Shown here in pieces: positions 1 through 6,575 of a DNA stretch of 9,206 nucleotides. Within the stretch, counting starts at the first letter, position 1. Each line of letters opens with the position of its first letter. The notes under the pieces are model-generated. The model was given only the letters and a program-made list of their open reading frames with translations, ran no database searches and was not told the DNA's origin. The stretch lies in NCBI GenBank assembly GCA_011049385.1, contig DSBX01000374.1, forward strand, positions 1-9,206, in the 5' to 3' direction. Source of the DNA: Caldifarciminota bacterium. GTDB taxonomy: Bacteria > Hydrothermota > Tepidihabitantia > Tepidihabitantales > Tepidihabitantaceae. Both the position numbers and the translations under genes were made by a program.

Positions 1-10
1 GAGTGTTAGT

Positions 11-42
<32 letters not shown>

Positions 43-51
43 AAGCGGGCC

Positions 52-107
52 GATTGCCGCTAATTCTGCGGCGACTGCCGCAGAATACGGCAGTCGGCCG
101 GGTTTCG
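52..107. repeat. Palindromic intergenic repeat, copy 1 (two mutually exclusive hairpins)
   Basis: Two perfect inverted repeats interlock here. Bases 63-71 pair with 78-86 (9 bp, 6-nt loop), and bases 72-80 pair with 88-96 (9 bp, 7-nt loop). They share bases 78-80, so only one can form at a time. A diverged copy in the same orientation lies at 4203-4257. Shared blocks, in order, are GAYTGCCG, ATTCTGCGGC, GCAGA, GGCAG and CGGGTTTCG. Two copies, both in non-coding sequence, suggest a REP-like or miniature mobile palindromic family. A role as a transcription attenuator is an alternative. I do not recognise the family. Confidence 0.75.
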
Positions 108-131
108 TTGGGTGTTCGGGTCGGCGGTGCG

Positions 132-170
132 ATGGCCCTGGCGGTGCATCTTCCGGACCGCCGCCGCCAT
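132..170 (+). other. Possible leader stem-loop upstream of fhs
   Basis: An outer 4-bp helix (132-135 with 167-170, ATGG/CCAT) encloses an inner 6-bp helix (140-145 with 157-162, GGCGGT/ACCGCC) with an 11-nt loop. A second GGCGGTGC at 123-130 duplicates 140-147 and could compete for the same partner. A further short helix, GGGA/TCCC, sits at 173-176 and 181-184. I looked for a known riboswitch consensus, including folate and cyclic-di-GMP types, and recognised none. In GC-rich DNA some of this pairing is expected by chance. Confidence 0.3.
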
Positions 171-208
171 AGGGGAGACGTCCCTACCAGTCAAGCGGAG
201 ATTGACAG

Positions 209-222
209 CCCCCCCCGGGGGG
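209..222. repeat. C8G6 homopolymer palindrome
   Basis: Eight C followed directly by six G form a self-complementary tract, followed by AGGGG up to base 227. It lies 85 bases upstream of the fhs start. Mononucleotide tracts of this length are prone to slippage, and the adjoining G-runs could form a G-quadruplex. An ATG at 228-230 follows the G-rich run, but its frame (ending at 347) overlaps the start of fhs out of frame and has no recognisable product. Confidence 0.85.
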
Positions 223-239
223 AGGGGATGAACACGGAC

Positions 240-268
240 TTGACCGGGGCGGCTGGTGTGGTATCTGT
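240..268 (+). promoter_or_regulatory. Weak sigma70-like promoter candidate for fhs
   Basis: TTGACC at 240-245 is followed, after a 17-base spacer, by TATCTG at 263-268. The -35 box is close to consensus; the -10 box is poor. Transcription would begin near 275, inside the dyad just upstream of the ribosome-binding site. A perfect TTGACA also occurs at 202-207 but has no partner -10 box at normal spacing. The organism's promoter consensus is unknown, so this is tentative. Confidence 0.25.
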
Positions 269-269
269 T

Positions 270-297
270 TGTCGTGAGCGGTTGTCCATTCACGACA
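270..297 (+). promoter_or_regulatory. Perfect 8-bp dyad abutting the fhs ribosome-binding site
   Basis: TGTCGTGA at 270-277 is the exact reverse complement of TCACGACA at 290-297, separated by 12 bases. The stem can extend outward by two G-U pairs (268-269 with 298-299), which would cover the first three bases of the AGGAGG Shine-Dalgarno. It could be an operator for a dimeric DNA-binding regulator, or an RNA hairpin that limits ribosome access to fhs. The symmetry is seen directly; the function is inferred. Confidence 0.55.
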
Positions 298-302
298 GGA
301 GG
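297..302 (+). promoter_or_regulatory. Shine-Dalgarno of fhs (AGGAGG), decides the start codon
   Basis: A perfect AGGAGG at 297-302 sits five bases before the GTG at 308-310. The in-frame GTG at 302-304 overlaps the Shine-Dalgarno itself and is therefore too close to be used. This site fixes the fhs start at 308. Confidence 0.85.
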
Positions 303-307
303 TGCGA

Positions 308-1975
308 GTGCTTTCCGACATTGAGATTGCCCACAGCGTCAAGTTGAAGCCCATCTGCGAGATTGTCCAGGCCCTGGGCATCGAGGATATGGACCTGGTC
401 CTGCCCAATGGCAACTTCAAGGCGAAGCTGTCCCTGCGCCTGCTCGACCGGCTGGCGGACCGGCCGGAGGGGAAGCTGGTGCTGGTGACCGCGACGACGC
501 CGACGAGGTACGGCGAGGGCAAGACGACCGTCTCGGTCGGGCTTTCGATGGCGCTGAACCGGCTCGGGAAGAAGTCGGCGGTGGTCCTGCGCGAGCCGTC
601 GCTGGGCCCGGTGTTCGGCATCAAGGGTGGCGCGGCCGGCGGTGGGTTTTCCCAGGTCCTGCCGATGGAGGACATCAACCTGCATTTCACCGGCGATATC
701 CACGCGGTCGGTGCGGCCCACAATCTGCTCGCGGCCCTGCTTGATAACTCGATTCATTTCGACAACCCGCTCCGGATTGACGAGCGGGAGATATTCTTCC
801 CGCGGACGATGGATATGAACGACCGGGTCCTGCGGACGATGGTGGTCGGGCTGGGCGGCCGGGCGAACGGCCCGGCCCGGGAGGACGGGTTCGTCATCAC
901 CGCCGCGTCCGAGGTGATGGCCATCCTCGGGCTGTCGGCTTCGCGGCAGGAGTTGAAGGAGCGGCTGGGCCGAATCCTGGTGGCGATGAGCTATGACGAC
1001 AAGCCGGTGACCGCGGAGACGCTGGGGGGCACCGGCGCGATGGCGGTGCTGTTGAAGGACGCGCTGAAGCCGAACGTGGTGCAGACCATCGAGCATACGC
1101 CCGCGTTCGTGCACGCCGGGCCGTTCGCGAACATCGCCCACGGCACCGCGAGCGTGGTGGCGACGAAGATGGCCCGGCGCTTGTCCGAGTACACCGTCAT
1201 CGAGGCGGGGTTCGGGTCCGACCTCGGGGCGGAGAAGTTCGTGGATATCGTCGCGCCGGCCGCGGGCTGGCAGGTGGCGACCTGCGTGCTGGTGACGACC
1301 ATCCGCGCCCTGCGCCACCAGGGCGGGGCCCGGGACGCGCGCAAGGGCAAGCTGACCGACCTGTGGCAGGGGATGAACAACCTGCTCCGCCATATCGAAA
1401 TCTGCCGAACCCTGGGCCTGGAGCCGGTGGTGGCGGTGAACCGGTTCGCCGATGATTCGGAGGACGACCTGCGGCTGGTGCGGAAGTACTGCGCCGAGCA
1501 CGAGGCGGCCTGCGCGGTGAGTGAGGGTTTCGCCCGCGGGAGCGAAGGTTGTGTCGAGCTGGCCGAGGCGGTGGTGCGGCAGGCCGAGGAGCGGCCGTCC
1601 GAGATTCGCCGGGTGTATGAGCTCAAGACGAGTATCGAGGAGAAGATCGAGACCGTGGCCACGAAGGTCTACGGTGCGGACCGGGTGGTGTTCACGCCCC
1701 GGGCCGAGCGCGAAATCCGGCGGGCGAAGGCGCTGGGCTTCGACCACCTGCCGGTCTGCATCGCCAAGACGCCCTCGTCGCTGTCCGACGACCCGGCGCT
1801 GGTGGGCGCGACGCGCGGGTTCCGGGTCGCGATTTCCGCGGTGAACGTCTCGGCCGGGGCCGGGTTCCTGGTGCCGGTCGCGGGCGATATGATGCTGATG
1901 CCCGGGCTGGCGAAGCGGCCCAACGCCACGGGCGTGGATATGGACGAGGACGGCCGGATTACCGGGCTGTCGTGA
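308..1975 (+). CDS. fhs: Formate--tetrahydrofolate ligase (formyltetrahydrofolate synthetase)
   Basis: This enzyme joins formate to tetrahydrofolate using ATP, giving 10-formyl-tetrahydrofolate for purine synthesis, one-carbon exchange or the methyl branch of acetogenesis. It is cytosolic. At 555 residues it matches the family's usual length. The N-terminus (LSDIEIAHSVKLKPI) is typical once GTG 308 is taken as start. The nucleotide-binding loop GEGKTT is at residues 69-74. The first family signature, GIKGGAAGGGF, is at 104-114, ending in F where Tyr is usual. The second, VTTIRALRHQGG, is at 329-340 and also departs from the usual form (T, R and Q substitutions). The C-terminus has the conserved GDMMLMPGL and DEDGRITGL motifs. 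No other folate gene is in the window; an ABC exporter follows after 22 bases. Identity is secure, and the altered signature positions suggest a divergent lineage rather than lost function. Confidence 0.97.
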   Translation: MLSDIEIAHSVKLKPICEIVQALGIEDMDLVLPNGNFKAKLSLRLLDRLADRPEGKLVLVTATTPTRYGEGKTTVSVGLSMALNRLGKKSAVVLREPSLGPVFGIKGGAAGGGFSQVLPMEDINLHFTGDIHAVGAAHNLLAALLDNSIHFDNPLRIDEREIFFPRTMDMNDRVLRTMVVGLGGRANGPAREDGFVITAASEVMAILGLSASRQELKERLGRILVAMSYDDKPVTAETLGGTGAMAVLLKDALKPNVVQTIEHTPAFVHAGPFANIAHGTASVVATKMARRLSEYTVIEAGFGSDLGAEKFVDIVAPAAGWQVATCVLVTTIRALRHQGGARDARKGKLTDLWQGMNNLLRHIEICRTLGLEPVVAVNRFADDSEDDLRLVRKYCAEHEAACAVSEGFARGSEGCVELAEAVVRQAEERPSEIRRVYELKTSIEEKIETVATKVYGADRVVFTPRAEREIRRAKALGFDHLPVCIAKTPSSLSDDPALVGATRGFRVAISAVNVSAGAGFLVPVAGDMMLMPGLAKRPNATGVDMDEDGRITGLS

Positions 1976-1997
1976 GGAAGGGACGGGCGTCACGGTG

Positions 1998-2738
1998 ATG
2001 AGCGCGGCGTGCGAGGTGAGCGGCCTGGGCCGGGACTACGGCCGGCACCGGGCGCTCGACGATGTCAGCTTCACGGTCGCGCCGGGCGAGGTGTTCGGGC
2101 TCATCGGGCCGAACGGCTCGGGCAAGACGACGACGCTCCGTATCGTTGCCACGCTCCTGCGCCCGACCCGGGGCCGGGCACTGGTCTTCGGGCAGGATTC
2201 ATATCAGGAGGCGCGCGCGGTGCGGCGGCTCATCAGCTACCTGCCCGAGGACGCAGGCGCGTACAAGGGGCTGACCGGCAGGCAGTACCTTGAGTTCATG
2301 GCGACGTTCTATGAGGGAGAGGGTTCGGCGGGGCAGGCGGGGCGGAGCCGGGTGGAGATAGTGGCCCGGGCCGAGGAGATCTGCGGGCTGGGCGAGCGAC
2401 TGAAGAGCAAGGTCAAGACCTATTCCAAGGGGATGACCCGTAAGCTCCTGCTCGCCCGGGCGCTGGCGACCGGGCCCCGGCTGGCGATTCTCGACGAGCC
2501 GACTTCCGGGCTGGACGTAGCCAGTTCGATTGACGTCCGCAACCGGGTGCGGGAGTATGCCCGGCAGGGGACTTCGTTTCTCATTTCTTCTCATAACATG
2601 CTGGAAGTGGAGTTCTTGTGCGACCGGGTCGTGCTGTTGTTTGACGGCCGGGTGGTGGAGCAGGGGACGCCGGCCGGGCTGAAAGAGAAGTATGCCTGCC
2701 CGAACCTGGAGGAGGTCTTCCTGAGGGTGACGCGATGA
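1998..2738 (+). CDS. ABC-2 type exporter, ATP-binding subunit (NatA-like)
   Basis: This is the cytoplasmic ATPase of an ABC exporter, paired with the permease that follows. All core motifs are present in its 246 residues: Walker A GPNGSGKTT at 37-45, ABC signature YSKGM at 142-146, Walker B LAILDEP at 162-168, D-loop SGLD at 171-174 and switch His199. The Q-loop position reads YLPE (81-84), with Glu instead of Gln, as is common in NatA-like ATPases. The C-terminus has the PNLEEVFLRVT ending typical of this group. The start could be ATG 1998 or the adjacent GTG 1995; GAGGAAGG at 1974-1981 lies rather far upstream as a Shine-Dalgarno. It overlaps the permease gene by ATGA, so the two are probably translationally coupled. 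The substrate cannot be read from sequence: sodium, drug, lipid or polysaccharide export are all possible. Confidence 0.95.
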   Translation: MSAACEVSGLGRDYGRHRALDDVSFTVAPGEVFGLIGPNGSGKTTTLRIVATLLRPTRGRALVFGQDSYQEARAVRRLISYLPEDAGAYKGLTGRQYLEFMATFYEGEGSAGQAGRSRVEIVARAEEICGLGERLKSKVKTYSKGMTRKLLLARALATGPRLAILDEPTSGLDVASSIDVRNRVREYARQGTSFLISSHNMLEVEFLCDRVVLLFDGRVVEQGTPAGLKEKYACPNLEEVFLRVTR

Positions 2739-3997
2739 AGACACTGCTGAACGTGGTGGTGAAGGAGGCGCGCGAGCTGTTCACGCCCCATGCGCTCGCG
2801 CCGATGCTGATCGTGCTGGTGATTTACGGGGTCATCGGCCGGGCCATTCGGAGCGAGCGGGAGAAGCAGTCCGGGCCCCAGGCGGTGCTGTTGGTGGACC
2901 GGGATGAGTCCGGCTTCGGTGCGACGGTGAGCCGGGTGCTGGACCAAAGCGGGTTCATCGTCCTCCCGGCCGGGACCGACACCGAGGCGGCGCTGGCGCT
3001 GGCCCGCGAGGATGACGTGGCGTGGGTGGTGGTCGTACCGGAGGGAACCGGCGCGGCGGTCGCCGCCCGCGCGGACGCGGAGCTTGAGACCTACGGCGTG
3101 TTCCAGGGGTTCTCGGTTGCCCAGATGGTGAAGGGCGCGCAGGTGCGCGGTTTGCTTCAGGCGCTGAACGATGAGCTGTTGCGCGAGCGCGTGCGCGAGG
3201 CCTGGCCCGGCGAGGACCCGGTGCGGATGATGCGGGCGCTCTCGGTGCGGCCGCACGTGGTGGTGCGCGAGCGGGTCGCGGAGGGCGGGCCGGAACTGCT
3301 GGGCGAACTGGTGATGGCGCAGACGTTCCTGATACCGGTGGTGCTGTTGATGGTCATCATCATCGCCAGCCAGATGATTGCCGCCTCGGTCGGCCAGGAG
3401 AAGGAGAACAAGACGTTGGAGACCCTCTTGACCGTGCCGGTGAGCCGGCTGACGCTGGTCGCGGGGAAGATGCTGGGCGCGGCGCTGTTCGCGCTCGTCG
3501 CCTCGGCGATGTTCATGGCCGCGATGGCGTCCTATATGGGCGCCTTCGCGCCGGAGGCGACCGGCGCCGGCGCGGCCCTGCTCGCCGAACTCGGGCTCCG
3601 GCTGGGCTGGACGTCGTGGTTCCTGCTCGGGCTGGTGCTGTTCCTTTCGGTGCTCTGTGCGCTGGGGCTGGTGACGGTGCTGGCCGCTTTCGCCGACGAC
3701 GCGCGAAGCGCCCAGCTCGCGACGACACCGGTGATGGTGCTGGTGATGTTGCCGTTCTTCCTTACCACCTTCTTCGACATCCAGGTCGCATCAACCGCGG
3801 TGCGGGTGCTGGTCTACGCCCAGCCGTTCTCGTACCCGTTCCTGGTGCCGAGGGCGCTCTTGTTCGGTGAGTACGCAGTGGTCTGGGGCGGGCTGGCCTT
3901 CCTGGCCGTCTTCGCCGCGCTGATGGTGTTCATCGCCGCGAAGCTGTACTCGGGGGACCGGATTCTGACCGCCCGGCTCAGCCTGCGCCGCCGCTGA
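2735..3997 (+). CDS. ABC-2 type exporter permease (NatB-like)
   Basis: This is the inner-membrane permease of the exporter, 420 residues. It has a first membrane helix at about 20-36, then a long extracytoplasmic domain to about residue 195, then helices at about 196-218, 246-268, 295-317, 334-350 and 386-407. This one-plus-five layout with a large external loop is the NatB/ABC2_membrane_3 arrangement. The conserved cytoplasmic coupling segment is clear: QEKENKTLETLL at 221-232, just after the second helix. The ATG at 2735 overlaps the ATPase stop codon, with GAGGG at 2723-2727 as a well-placed Shine-Dalgarno. The protein ends in a basic cytoplasmic tail (LSLRRR). With the ATPase it should form a 2+2 exporter. 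I see no feature that tells the substrate. Confidence 0.93.
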   Translation: MKTLLNVVVKEARELFTPHALAPMLIVLVIYGVIGRAIRSEREKQSGPQAVLLVDRDESGFGATVSRVLDQSGFIVLPAGTDTEAALALAREDDVAWVVVVPEGTGAAVAARADAELETYGVFQGFSVAQMVKGAQVRGLLQALNDELLRERVREAWPGEDPVRMMRALSVRPHVVVRERVAEGGPELLGELVMAQTFLIPVVLLMVIIIASQMIAASVGQEKENKTLETLLTVPVSRLTLVAGKMLGAALFALVASAMFMAAMASYMGAFAPEATGAGAALLAELGLRLGWTSWFLLGLVLFLSVLCALGLVTVLAAFADDARSAQLATTPVMVLVMLPFFLTTFFDIQVASTAVRVLVYAQPFSYPFLVPRALLFGEYAVVWGGLAFLAVFAALMVFIAAKLYSGDRILTARLSLRRR

Positions 3998-4011
3998 TTG
4001 CGGACGAAAAA

Positions 4012-4051
4012 ACAGCGGGACCGCGGCTGGTGAGCGCCGTGGCCCCGCTGT
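4012..4051. terminator. Strong hairpin after the exporter operon, T-tract on the minus strand
   Basis: Bases 4012-4027 pair with 4036-4051 in a 16-position stem containing one A/C mismatch and one G-U pair, closed by an 8-nt loop. It begins 14 bases after the permease stop. On the + strand no T-run follows it. Six A residues at 4007-4012 precede it, so a leftward transcript would have the classic hairpin plus U-tract. It may stop + transcripts by the hairpin alone, act in both directions, or block antisense transcription entering the exporter genes. Confidence 0.65.
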
Positions 4052-4202
4052 CAAACCCCGTATGCGACCCAATCTCCAATCTGTCCCAAACATAAGCAAG
4101 AATCGTGCCGCAAATGCATTCCGACGTGCGGTTCGGTCGGGTACACAATATCAATGACTTAACGGTTTTCAGGGCGATTTCCGGCGGTCGCGTGGGCCTT
4201 CT
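4052..4202. other. Intergenic stretch without a recognisable gene
   Basis: This part of the 321-base gap between the permease and the receptor gene is richer in A and T than its surroundings, especially 4141-4172. No open frame has gene-like composition on either strand. The only structure seen is short: CCGAC at 4121-4125 with GTCGG at 4136-4140. It may hold regulatory sequence for the receptor gene, but no clear box is visible. Confidence 0.6.
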
Positions 4203-4257
4203 GACTGCCGTATTCTGCGGCAGTGCCCGCAGATTTAGTCGGCAGAGGCGGGTTTCG
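4203..4257. repeat. Palindromic intergenic repeat, copy 2
   Basis: This is a diverged copy of the element at 52-107, in the same orientation. It also allows two competing hairpins: 4204-4210 with 4218-4224 (7 bp, 7-nt loop) and 4214-4220 with 4227-4233 (7 bp, 6-nt loop). It shares ATTCTGCGGC, GCAGA, GGCAG and CGGGTTTCG in the same order as copy 1. Its position 62 bases before the receptor start would place it upstream of, or at, that gene's promoter. Function is unknown. Confidence 0.7.
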
Positions 4258-4295
4258 GGTCAGATGGGGTGAAGCGTTCTGCCGGGGCCGGCGTC

Positions 4296-4313
4296 TAAAA
4301 TAGTGTAGTACAC
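4296..4313 (+). promoter_or_regulatory. Possible -10 box and short operator before the receptor gene
   Basis: TAAAAT at 4296-4301 matches five of six bases of a sigma70 -10 box, but no good -35 box lies upstream. It is followed by GTGTAGTACAC at 4303-4313, a perfect 5-bp inverted repeat around a central G, sitting where transcription would start. The predicted leader before the TTG at 4319 is only about ten bases, and no Shine-Dalgarno is present. Confidence 0.3.
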
Positions 4314-4318
4314 CGTAG

Positions 4319-6511
4319 TTGACAGCTTATCTGTTCCTGATACTCCTGCCGGCGATTGCGCCGGCGCAGGTTTCCGGCACCGTTGTTGACGGTTTGTCCG
4401 GTCTGCCGTTGCCGGCGGCGAATGTCGTCCTCCTCGGTACGCGAACCGGTGTCGCGGCCGACCTGGAGGGCGGTTTCCTCATCCGGGGTCTCAACCCGGG
4501 CCGGTACCGCCTCGTCGCCAGCCATGTCAGCTTCCTGCCCGAGACTCTCGAGGTCGCACTGGCCGAAGGCGGCGGTGCGCGGCTTTCGTTCCGGCTCGCG
4601 CCCGCGCCGCTGGCCCTGCCCGAGGTCAAGGTCAGCGCGGGCCGGGTCGGCAGGGGAGAAGTGGTGACGAAGCGGGAAATCAGCGCTGAGGACCTGCGCG
4701 ACCGGGCGGGCGGGTTCATCCAGGACCCGGTGCGCTCGCTTTCGTTCCTGCCCGGCGTGTCGCACACCGCGCGCGGGGAGTGGAGCGGGCAGTACGTGGT
4801 CCGGGGCGGCGACCCGGACGAGAGCCGGATCTGGTTCGACAACGTGGAACTGCTCTGGCCCTACCACCTGCTCGGGTTCAGCTCGATGATAAACGCCGAC
4901 GTCGTCGCGGGGATGGAGTTCTACCCGACCGCGTTCCCGGCCCGCTACGGCGGGGCGCTGTCCAGCGTGACCGTCATCCGGCCCCGCGACACCGGGCCGG
5001 CCGAGGGCACGTTCGCCTACGACCCGATGAACCTGAAGGCGAGCTACGCCGGCAGGCTTGACGAGGTCGAGGTCGCGGCCTCCCTGCGCCGGACCTTCTA
5101 CCACGTTCAGTTCGGGCCGACCGGCTCGGGCCGCGACAACCAGCCGAGCTACACCGATTACCTGGTCCGGCTGGGCCTGCCGCTGGGCCGCGAGCACCGG
5201 GCCCGGTTGATGCTCATCGGCGGCTCGGACCGGATTCTCACCGACCTGCGCGGGACCGCGACCGACATCACCGAGCAGGGCCGGACCGCGGCGGTGATGC
5301 TCGAATCCGATTTCGGCCGGTTCCGCTCCGAGGTGACCGGCTGGTACGGAGACCACGAGTTCGGCCTCGAACCGACACGCTGGCAGGGCCGGGGCGGCAC
5401 CGCCGAGCGCGAGGTCGGCCTGCGGCTGGCGGCGGCGACCGGTTTCGGCGGGGTTGACGTTTCGGGCGGGGTGCAGGCGGGCCGGGCGACATTCGCGGGC
5501 AACCTGCTCGAGCGCGACGGGTTCGGCCGGAACGACCTGATTGCCGCGGGCTGGCTGGATGCGCGGCTCGGGCTCGGGCCGCGCGCGGCGCTCGATTGCG
5601 GGGTGCGGTTCGAGGAGGTGCGCTGGGTGCGGGACCGGGCGCTCGACCCGCGGGCGGTGGCGAGTTACCGGCTCGGGCCGGGCGCGGAGGTCCGCGCCGG
5701 CTGGCGCCGGGTGCACCAGCACCCGTACAGCTTCCTGCGCCGGAGCGTGGCCGGCATCGTCTTCGACAACGAGTACGCGCTCTACGAGACCTTCCGGGCC
5801 GGGGAACTGCTCGCCAAGTCCGCGGACCATTATTCCGTCGCCGGCGAGTTCGAACTGGGCGGTCTGGCCCGGTTCGACATCGAGGCCTACCGCAAAGACT
5901 ACTCGAACCTGCCGAGCTGGCGGGAGGATTCGCCGGGCGGGCGGTTCGACTACGGCTCCGCCGGGTACGGCCGGGCGGACGGGTTCGAGGCGGTGCTCGC
6001 GGCCCGGCCGGTAGACGGCTACAGCGGGCAGGTCACCTACGGCTTGGCCTGGTCCCGCAAACAGCAGGGCGCGGACACGATGGCCTACTGGGACGAGTAC
6101 GACCGCCGGCACGCGGTCAACCTCACCGCGATGAAGGAGTGGCCGGGCGACTGGCGTCTGACCGCGACCTTCAATCTCCACACCGGCTCGCCCTACACCC
6201 CGCTCATCCACTACCGCGAACGGCGCGAGGTCGGCGGCTCGGACCTGGGTCGCGGCGGCGCGGGCCACGTGGTCCGGGGCGAGAAGAACTCGCTCCGGGT
6301 GCCGACCTACCACCGGCTCGACCTCAAGATCCAGAAGGAACTCGCGCACCTGCCGCTCAAGCCGTTCTTCTACATCGAGGTGCTGAATGTCTACAACCGG
6401 GAGAACGTCTATCACCTGGTGCAGTTCGAGACCCGCAACGGCGACATCCGTACCGGTCGTTTCACCGGCATCCAGTTCATCCCGCTCATCGGGATGGGCG
6501 GAAGGTTCTAG
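4319..6511 (+). CDS. TonB-dependent outer-membrane receptor with carboxypeptidase-regulatory-like N-terminal domain
   Basis: This outer-membrane receptor would import a ligand using energy from the TonB system. It has 730 residues. A short hydrophobic signal (about 1-16, ending APA before QVSG) has no basic residue, which is unusual. Residues 17-95 form a carboxypeptidase-regulatory-like beta-sandwich domain, common in FCB-group receptors. The plug spans about 114-225, with YVVRGGDPDE at 159-168 and FPARYGG at 206-212. The rest is a beta-barrel rich in alternating aromatic residues, ending PLIGMGGRF with the terminal Phe expected for barrel insertion. The start is TTG 4319: an in-frame TAG lies directly before it and any later start would lose the signal. 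No Shine-Dalgarno is visible. The ligand is unknown; no metal, siderophore or sugar-use gene lies nearby, but a lipoprotein and a SprA-like gene follow. Confidence 0.93.
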   Translation: MTAYLFLILLPAIAPAQVSGTVVDGLSGLPLPAANVVLLGTRTGVAADLEGGFLIRGLNPGRYRLVASHVSFLPETLEVALAEGGGARLSFRLAPAPLALPEVKVSAGRVGRGEVVTKREISAEDLRDRAGGFIQDPVRSLSFLPGVSHTARGEWSGQYVVRGGDPDESRIWFDNVELLWPYHLLGFSSMINADVVAGMEFYPTAFPARYGGALSSVTVIRPRDTGPAEGTFAYDPMNLKASYAGRLDEVEVAASLRRTFYHVQFGPTGSGRDNQPSYTDYLVRLGLPLGREHRARLMLIGGSDRILTDLRGTATDITEQGRTAAVMLESDFGRFRSEVTGWYGDHEFGLEPTRWQGRGGTAEREVGLRLAAATGFGGVDVSGGVQAGRATFAGNLLERDGFGRNDLIAAGWLDARLGLGPRAALDCGVRFEEVRWVRDRALDPRAVASYRLGPGAEVRAGWRRVHQHPYSFLRRSVAGIVFDNEYALYETFRAGELLAKSADHYSVAGEFELGGLARFDIEAYRKDYSNLPSWREDSPGGRFDYGSAGYGRADGFEAVLAARPVDGYSGQVTYGLAWSRKQQGADTMAYWDEYDRRHAVNLTAMKEWPGDWRLTATFNLHTGSPYTPLIHYRERREVGGSDLGRGGAGHVVRGEKNSLRVPTYHRLDLKIQKELAHLPLKPFFYIEVLNVYNRENVYHLVQFETRNGDIRTGRFTGIQFIPLIGMGGRF

Positions 6512-6542
6512 CCCGGCAGGGCGGGGCCGGTCCCCGGCCGGC

Positions 6543-6570
6543 TTGACACCGGCGCTCAGCCGGCAAGAAT
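6543..6570 (+). promoter_or_regulatory. Weak internal promoter candidate between receptor and lipoprotein genes
   Basis: A perfect TTGACA at 6543-6548 and AAGAAT at 6565-6570 are separated by 16 bases. Transcription would begin almost at the GTG 6576, giving a leaderless message. The same TTG is also an alternative in-frame start codon for the downstream gene, so the match could be coincidental. Confidence 0.22.
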
Positions 6571-6575
6571 GGGTC

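Noticed and set aside
108..208. Known riboswitch in the fhs leader
   Set aside because: Stem-loops are possible, but no conserved core of a folate, cyclic-di-GMP or other riboswitch could be recognised by eye.
228..347. Small ATG frame (39 codons) behind a G-rich run, overlapping the fhs start
   Set aside because: The G-run is better explained by the C8G6 tract, spacing to the ATG is too short, and the product is not recognisable. A leader peptide cannot be fully excluded.
290..1993. Antisense open frame across fhs
   Set aside because: It is a mirror of a confidently identified enzyme gene; the product is rich in His, Arg and Pro with no motif.
6387..6575. Upstream extension of the lipoprotein gene into the receptor gene
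   Set aside because: The extension reads the receptor's coding sequence out of frame and would bury the signal peptide. GTG 6576 places the signal at the N-terminus.
6512..6575. GC-rich inverted repeats between receptor and lipoprotein genes as a terminator
   Set aside because: The pairs are short (about 5 bp), no T-run follows, and such GCCGG/CCGGC matches are common by chance in this composition.
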